A stretch of 64,000 nt of DNA from Treponema sp. (GTDB lineage: Bacteria; Spirochaetota; Spirochaetia; Treponematales; Treponemataceae): the NCBI GenBank assembly GCA_017525605.1, contig JAFXSM010000042.1, forward strand, positions 216,658 to 280,657, written 5' to 3'. Of this stretch, positions 59,667-64,000 are shown in pieces. The notes beneath the pieces are model-generated. The model saw nothing but the letters and a program-made list of their open reading frames with translations. It made no database searches and was not told the DNA's origin. How positions within the stretch are numbered: the first letter of the stretch is position 1; every line of letters begins with the position of its first letter. The translations under genes were made by a program, and so were the position numbers.

Positions 59667-60402
59667 TCGGGTCAACGCCGAATATCGACTTGAACTGTTT
59701 CCTCGTCGCTTCCATGTCTTTTTGGTAAGGCGCGACAAACGTCATTTTCTCGCCGGTTTTAGGGTGCGTCACGCAAAGCGAATACGCGTGAAGTGCAAGG
59801 CGCGAAAGAAGCGGTCGCTCCTGTGACTCGTCGCCGTTCCATCTTTTTTTGATTTCGCTTAAGAATACCGGGTGCTGGTTTCCCGAATAGAGCGGATCGC
59901 AGACAATCGCAAGCCCAAGCGAATTGAGGTGAACGCGAATCTGATGAGTGCGTCCTGTTTTCGGTTTCGCTTCAATCCAAGTGTACGGGCCGACTTTTCC
60001 GAGATTTCTGAAATCGGTGACTGCATTCTTTCCTTCTTTTGAAAGGACAGTCCTGTGCTTTGAGTCCCCGTCAACAAGAAGCCGCGCGTCAACGTGCTGA
60101 GTCTGCCATGTCGGATAGCCGTGTACAAGGCAGTGATAAGTCTTCTCGACTTCCCTGTTCTCGAACTGCATTGAAAGTGAACGGTGGGATTCCGCATTTT
60201 TCGCATAAATGACGCAACCGGAAGTGTCCTTGTCGATTCTGTGAACGGCAAACAATGTGCCGAATTCTTTCTCCGCCTCTTTGTCCAATCTTGGAGCATT
60301 CTCGTCGTATCTGTCGGCAGCAATCAAAAGCCCCGAACGCTTGTTCAGGACAACAATGTCGTCATCGTTATAAATGACTGTGTAATCAGGATTTGTTTTC
60401 AT
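59656..60402 (-). CDS. RluA-family pseudouridine synthase
   Basis: The 248-residue enzyme converts uridine to pseudouridine in rRNA or tRNA. It has the RluA signature with catalytic Asp in HRIDKDTSGCVIYAKN (Asp57) and later RTHQIRVHLNSLGLAIVCDPLYSG. No S4 domain precedes the core, so it is a short RluA/RluC-type protein. Target site cannot be assigned. Its last codons are part of the repetitive tract. The gene is divergent from the enoyl-CoA reductase promoter. Confidence 0.93.
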   Translation of the reverse strand: MKTNPDYTVIYNDDDIVVLNKRSGLLIAADRYDENAPRLDKEAEKEFGTLFAVHRIDKDTSGCVIYAKNAESHRSLSMQFENREVEKTYHCLVHGYPTWQTQHVDARLLVDGDSKHRTVLSKEGKNAVTDFRNLGKVGPYTWIEAKPKTGRTHQIRVHLNSLGLAIVCDPLYSGNQHPVFLSEIKKRWNGDESQERPLLSRLALHAYSLCVTHPKTGEKMTFVAPYQKDMEATRKQFKSIFGVDPIES

Positions 60403-60506
60403 GGTCTGAATTATAACATTTTTCCGCTCAATTTTTCTTCGACTTAACTTTTGTTGAATATTATAATAGAACTATTCGACAACGATTCGTGGTTTTAAAT
60501 GACAAA

Positions 60507-60536
60507 TTGACGGAAAATGTCAAAATCGACTACCAT
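60507..60536 (+). promoter_or_regulatory. promoter of fabV with an overlapping inverted repeat
   Basis: A -35 TTGACG (60507-60512) and a weak -10 TACCAT (60531-60536) are spaced by 18 bases. TTGAC and GTCAA form a 5-base inverted repeat with 7-base centre over the -35 (60507-60523). A second, better -10-like TATAAT lies upstream at 60462, without a clear -35. Confidence 0.4.
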
Positions 60537-60564
60537 AAAAAATATTTTCTTTAGGAGACAAAAA

Positions 60565-61767
60565 ATGGCTGTAATCAAACCGATGGTTCGCGCAAACATC
60601 TGTATCAACGCACACCCGATTGGATGCGCAAAGGACACTTTGAGGCAGATTGAATACGTTAAGGAGCAGAAATCGAAGAAGAACGTCACAAAGAGCGTGA
60701 AGAACGTGCTCGTGCTCGGCTGCTCAACAGGATACGGATTGGCATCGAGAATTGCTGCGGCATTCGAGTATGGAGCAGACACTGTTGGTGTTTCGTTCGA
60801 GAAGGAAGGAACGGAGAAGAAAGCCGGAACTCCAGGCTGGTACAACAACAAGCAGTTCGACAAGTCAGCAAAGGAAGCGGGACTCAAATCATTCACTCTG
60901 AACATGGACGCTTTCTCAGACGAGTGCCGCGCCGAAGTCGTCAAAATCGCAAAAGAGAACAACATGAAATTCGACCTGGTGATTTACTCTCTTGCCTCAC
61001 CAGTACGCACAGACCCTGACACAAAAGTGATGTACCGCTCGGTCATCAAGGCAATCGGCAAGGAATTCACAGGTCAGGCTTTGGACATGATGACAGGTCA
61101 GCTTTCCGAGATGTCAGCCCCGGTCGCAGAAGGAAGCGACATTCTGAACACAATCAAAGTAATGGGCGGCGAAGACTGGGAGCGATGGATTGACAAGCTC
61201 ATCGAAGAGGACGTTCTGAACGACGGCTGCCGCACGCTCGCTTATTCGTACATCGGACCGAAATATTCACACGCAATCTACAGGGACGGAACAATCGGAA
61301 CTGCAAAGAAGGATTTGGAAGCACACGCACGCTCAATCAACAAGAAGCTTGCAGAGAAAAAGCAGGGCGCAGGTTACGTCTCAGTCAACAAGGGACTCGT
61401 GACACGCTCTTCTTCCGTAATTCCAGTAATCGCGCTTTACCTCGGCTGCCTCTTCAAAGTACAGAAGGCACAGGGCACACACGAGGGCTGCATCGAGCAG
61501 ATGGAGCGTCTCTTCCGCGAGCGTCTCTTCACTGCAGACGGAGTTGTTCCGACAGACGACGAAGGAAGAATCAGAATTGACGACTGGGAACTTGATTCAA
61601 AAGTGCAGACTGAAATCGACAAACTCATGTCGCAGATTACGCCAGAGAATGTCGCAGGTCTCATCGACTTGGACGGAATCAAGAAGGACTTCCTGAACAT
61701 CAACGGATTCGACGTTGACGGCGTTGACTACGAGAAAGACGTAGCAAGAATGGACACAATCGAGTAG
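60565..61767 (+). CDS. fabV: trans-2-enoyl-CoA reductase (FabV/Ter family)
   Basis: The 400-residue NADH-dependent reductase saturates trans-2-enoyl-CoA or -ACP. It closely resembles the Treponema denticola Ter enzyme throughout: VKPMVR-like start, VLVLGCSTGYGLASRIAAAF (NAD-binding), VIYSLASPVRTDPDTKVMY, VMGGEDWERWIDKL, and the catalytic Tyr-x8-Lys motif in AIYRDGTIGTAKKD. It could work in fatty-acid synthesis or in anaerobic butyrate-type reduction; the T. denticola enzyme acts on crotonyl-CoA. The start at 60565 has AGGAGA upstream. A bidirectional terminator follows. Confidence 0.97.
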   Translation: MAVIKPMVRANICINAHPIGCAKDTLRQIEYVKEQKSKKNVTKSVKNVLVLGCSTGYGLASRIAAAFEYGADTVGVSFEKEGTEKKAGTPGWYNNKQFDKSAKEAGLKSFTLNMDAFSDECRAEVVKIAKENNMKFDLVIYSLASPVRTDPDTKVMYRSVIKAIGKEFTGQALDMMTGQLSEMSAPVAEGSDILNTIKVMGGEDWERWIDKLIEEDVLNDGCRTLAYSYIGPKYSHAIYRDGTIGTAKKDLEAHARSINKKLAEKKQGAGYVSVNKGLVTRSSSVIPVIALYLGCLFKVQKAQGTHEGCIEQMERLFRERLFTADGVVPTDDEGRIRIDDWELDSKVQTEIDKLMSQITPENVAGLIDLDGIKKDFLNINGFDVDGVDYEKDVARMDTIE

Positions 61768-61785
61768 ACCAAAGCAAAAAACAAT

Positions 61786-61825
61786 AAAGAAGGGAACCTC
61801 AATAGAGGTTCCCTTCTTCTTTTTT
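61786..61825 (+). terminator. bidirectional terminator between fabV and proA
   Basis: A perfect 12-base stem (GAAGGGAACCTC at 61789 with its complement at 61805, loop AATA) is followed by T-rich sequence on the plus strand and by a T-rich tract on the minus strand. It serves both convergent genes. Confidence 0.92.
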
Positions 61826-61835
61826 AACACGGTTT

Positions 61836-63095
61836 CTACCTGACCTGACCGTCGCCGTCAATCAAAAATTTCGTCGTGGTCAGTGCCTTGATTCCCATCG
61901 GGCCGCGCGCATGGAGTTTCTGCGTCGAGATTCCGACCTCCGCGCCGAAACCGAATTCGCCGCCGTCAGTGAACCGTGTCGAAGCGTTCACATAGACGCA
62001 CGCGCTGTCCACCTTCATCTGGAACGTCCGGGCGTTTGCCCTGTCGTTCGTGCAGATGCATTCGGAATGCTTTGTGGAATGACTGTTGATATATTCGATT
62101 GTCTCGTCAATTCCCGAAACGACTTTCACCGCGCACACAAAATCAAGGAATTCGAATCCGAAATCAGATTCCGATGCCTTGACGATTTTTGAAGATGACG
62201 AATTCAAAATAGAATAGCTTTTTTCGTCGCACCTAAGCTCTACCCTGTCCGCAAGGATTTTTTCGAGTTTCGCAAGAAAATCCTGCGCGATTTTTTCGTG
62301 GACGAGAATGCACTCGATTGCGTTGCAAGCACCAGGACGCTGGATTTTCGCGTTCTCTGCGATTTTTGCAGCCTTGTCCAAGTCCGCGCTCTCATCGACA
62401 AAAAGATGGCACACACCCGCGCCTGTCTCAATCACAGGGATTTTCGCATTCTGAACGACGCGCTGAATCAGTTTCGCGCCGCCACGAGGAAGCACGCAGT
62501 CGATTTTTCCGACCGCACAAAGAATCGCATCGACGTCGGCATGGTTCGCTTCCGGCTCGCAAAGCTCTATCGCGTTTTCGATTCCGTTTTCGCCGGCATT
62601 GCGAAGACCTTCTTTTATCGCTTTCACAAGTGCCTTGTTCGACTTGAGAGCGGAAGACGAACCGCGAAGGAGAATCGCATTCCCCGATTTATATGCAAGG
62701 CAGAACGCATCGACAGTCACATTCGGGCGGCTTTCATAGATGATTGAAATCACCCCAAGCGGCACGCGAATCTGCTTTATCGACATTCCGTTCGGAGTGT
62801 TCCATCCAGAAACGACTTCTCCAATCGGGTCATTCTGCGAGATGACAATTTTCAAACTGGCAAGGATTCCGTCAATGCGCTTCGAGTCGAGCATGAGCCT
62901 TTCCAAAAGAGCGTCGCTCATTCCTTTGGACTTCGCATCTTCCAAATCGGCTTTGTTCGCCTCGATTATTTCGTTACGGTATTTGTCGATTGCGTCGGAA
63001 ACTTTCGAAAGCGCGTCGTTTTTCTGGTTCGCGTTGTGCGATGCAAGAGCCGAGGCCGCTTTTTTCAGTGACAGGGAAATTTCGTCGATATTCAT
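61836..63095 (-). CDS. proA: glutamate-5-semialdehyde dehydrogenase
   Basis: The 419-residue enzyme reduces glutamyl phosphate to glutamate semialdehyde, the second step of proline synthesis. The aldehyde-dehydrogenase fold shows PLGVISIIYESRPNVTVDAF, NAILLRGSSSALKSN, the catalytic Cys region QRPGACNAIECILVH and DGGEFGFGAEVGISTQKLHARGPMG near the end. The start at 63095 follows GGAGC, excluding a longer frame. It is separated by about 4.3 kb from the proB run, yet on the same strand. Length is normal. Confidence 0.97.
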   Translation of the reverse strand: MNIDEISLSLKKAASALASHNANQKNDALSKVSDAIDKYRNEIIEANKADLEDAKSKGMSDALLERLMLDSKRIDGILASLKIVISQNDPIGEVVSGWNTPNGMSIKQIRVPLGVISIIYESRPNVTVDAFCLAYKSGNAILLRGSSSALKSNKALVKAIKEGLRNAGENGIENAIELCEPEANHADVDAILCAVGKIDCVLPRGGAKLIQRVVQNAKIPVIETGAGVCHLFVDESADLDKAAKIAENAKIQRPGACNAIECILVHEKIAQDFLAKLEKILADRVELRCDEKSYSILNSSSSKIVKASESDFGFEFLDFVCAVKVVSGIDETIEYINSHSTKHSECICTNDRANARTFQMKVDSACVYVNASTRFTDGGEFGFGAEVGISTQKLHARGPMGIKALTTTKFLIDGDGQVR

Positions 63096-63133
63096 TTTTT
63101 GCTCCAAGTAAAACAAGATAAGACAAGATAAAA

Positions 63134-63163
63134 CAAAAAAAATGCTCACGCAATGTGAGCATT
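63134..63163 (-). terminator. Rho-independent terminator of the gene at 63184-63708
   Basis: A 9-base stem (AATGCTCAC with GTGAGCATT, loop GCAAT) runs on the minus strand into a U run. It lies 21 bases after the stop codon. Confidence 0.9.
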
Positions 63164-63183
63164 CATTTTACAGAGAACATAAA

Positions 63184-63708
63184 TCAATAGTTTGCAAGGA
63201 AGAACAACGCCACGCACTGCGCAACTTTGTTTTTCTCTTCCGACCAGTTGTTATTTTCAGGAAGGTTCCTAAGATACCAGCAGAAAATTCCGAATTCCGG
63301 GTCGATTCTCAATGCGTATTCGCCGAAGTCCGAAGTTTTCGCCTGGCTGCCGAACATCAGATACACAACGTCATTAAGGATTTTCAAAAAAGGCTGATAG
63401 GACTGAGCCCAGTTATCTTTTTCGATTTCGCAGCAATATTTGTCGAGTTTGTAGAGGACTTCCTCTTTCAGGGAAATGTCAACTTGCTCGACCCATGTTT
63501 TTTCAACCAGCAGCGAAAGATTCCGCTTGAAGCTTGAAATAAGTTTTTTCTCCTCTTCAACAGAAGCACATTTGAATTCACTTGAGCTGAATGAACTTAC
63601 AACAGTGCTAGCAGCCTTGCAGATTTCATCGCTCTTAGAAGAAGTGAGAAATGTCGATAAAGAGTCAATCACACTCTTGTCTAAAAATTCTGTTATTAAA
63701 TCTTTCAT
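63184..63708 (-). CDS. small cytoplasmic protein of unknown function
   Basis: The 174-residue protein is helical and hydrophilic, without a signal peptide or membrane segment. Residues 18-45 are rich in Ser and Thr (SLSTFLTSSKSDEICKAAST). The C-terminal half has a pattern of aromatic residues (DDNWAQSYQPF-like, FGIFCWYLRNLPENNNW). No family was recognised. It has its own terminator. An ATG at 63708 is preferred to a GTG at 63714. It lies upstream of proA in the same direction. Confidence 0.65.
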   Translation of the reverse strand: MKDLITEFLDKSVIDSLSTFLTSSKSDEICKAASTVVSSFSSSEFKCASVEEEKKLISSFKRNLSLLVEKTWVEQVDISLKEEVLYKLDKYCCEIEKDNWAQSYQPFLKILNDVVYLMFGSQAKTSDFGEYALRIDPEFGIFCWYLRNLPENNNWSEEKNKVAQCVALFFLANY

Positions 63709-63856
63709 TTGCACAGTATTCTAAAAGTTTGGTAGTACTTATTCAAGGATGAAAGAGGTGCTTTTCAAGTTTATTTTCATAGAGATAACAATTTTTTTTA
63801 TTTTCGTTTGGCGGAATCTCAATTTTCACAAAGTTTAAGAGATTATTAACCGAAAT

Positions 63857-64000
63857 TTACAAATCCGAGAACGTTAAATTCCTATCGTGGAGGATGAGCG
63901 CAATCGTCTTTGCGGCAGTCAGAAGAATGTCGATTTCAGTGTGCTGCCAAACTCTTGCGGACGTGGATTCAGCGCGGAGCATTCCGAATATTTTTCCGCA
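63857..64000 (-). CDS. C-terminal end of a gene that continues beyond the window (possible GAF-domain protein)
   Basis: The last 47 codons and a TAA stop are visible, open to the window edge. The segment SARVWQHTEIDILLTAAKTI followed by ALILHDRN resembles the final helices of a GAF domain, with the W...EIDLL pattern common in that fold. Too little is present to be sure. The gap between it and 63708 (148 bases) shows no clear promoter or terminator. Confidence 0.4.
   Translation of the reverse strand, partial: CGKIFGMLRAESTSARVWQHTEIDILLTAAKTIALILHDRNLTFSDL

Noticed and set aside
1..64000. CRISPR arrays, tRNA or rRNA genes, prophage and insertion sequences
   Set aside because: No regularly spaced repeats, tRNA-like cloverleaf, rRNA signature or transposase-like protein was found on reading both strands.

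Overview
The window looks like a chromosomal segment of a spirochaete of the genus Treponema, most likely a gut or rumen species. The evidence is a trans-2-enoyl-CoA reductase very close to the well-known Treponema denticola enzyme, an archaeal/eukaryotic-type phenylalanyl-tRNA synthetase alpha chain (typical of spirochaetes), a spirochaete-type protein of unknown function at 21813-23399, a type III glutamine synthetase, two omptin-like outer-membrane proteases and many small lipoproteins and signal-peptide proteins. Base composition is moderate (not computed). Nearly every gene can be given a start with a clear Shine-Dalgarno sequence. No rRNA, tRNA, CRISPR array, prophage or insertion sequence was recognised, and no gap without a gene exceeds 300 bases.

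Layout. 1-8068: end of a methyltransferase-like gene, a cytidylate-kinase-like gene, two tandem CorC/HlyC-type membrane proteins, a thioredoxin-fold lipoprotein, the chaperone htpG and an unknown membrane protein. 8246-17047: malic enzyme, then an accessory stretch with a likely envelope protein, a B12-binding radical SAM protein, a pair of ~76-base intergenic repeats, a SUMF1-domain secreted protein, a two-gene ATPase/nuclease cassette (14372-16074) that is the best candidate for an undescribed, possibly defensive, system, and a BspA-type leucine-rich-repeat protein. 17060-25262: pheS, two secreted unknowns, a rhomboid protease, a GAF-GGDEF diguanylate cyclase, the spirochaete-type protein, dus and tatD, all on the minus strand. 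25462-28434: a cell-envelope and regulatory operon of M23 peptidase, bactofilin, YaaR and RicT. 28440-36727: a methyltransferase and a complete RND efflux operon (tandem-TetR regulator, TolC, adaptor, pump, PII-like protein) with a visible composite operator.

37500-40993: MinD-like ATPase, a soluble receptor-like coiled-coil protein and CheD, a likely chemotaxis module. 41040-43875: metallo-hydrolase, sirtuin and a DUF3793-flavodoxin operon with a strong promoter, twin DtxR-like operators and a terminator in its leader. 43885-49434: a VIT/vWA/DUF2135 exported protein, an AAA+ ATPase and a LolA-like periplasmic protein. 49501-53625: nitrogen assimilation, with glnN and an ammonium transporter fused to a PII domain, each preceded by a large leader hairpin. 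53724-63095: a PAP2-like protein, an esterase, a proline operon (proB, vapB, vapC, proC) with a toxin-antitoxin pair inside it, tandem omptins, a pseudouridine synthase, the enoyl-CoA reductase and proA. The window ends with an unknown gene and the 3' end of a possible GAF-domain gene.

Together these genes mix housekeeping functions (translation, RNA modification, chaperone, proline and nitrogen metabolism, anaerobic fatty-acid or butyrate-type reduction) with envelope and motility functions. Function calls rest on sequence motifs read by eye; no database search was run.
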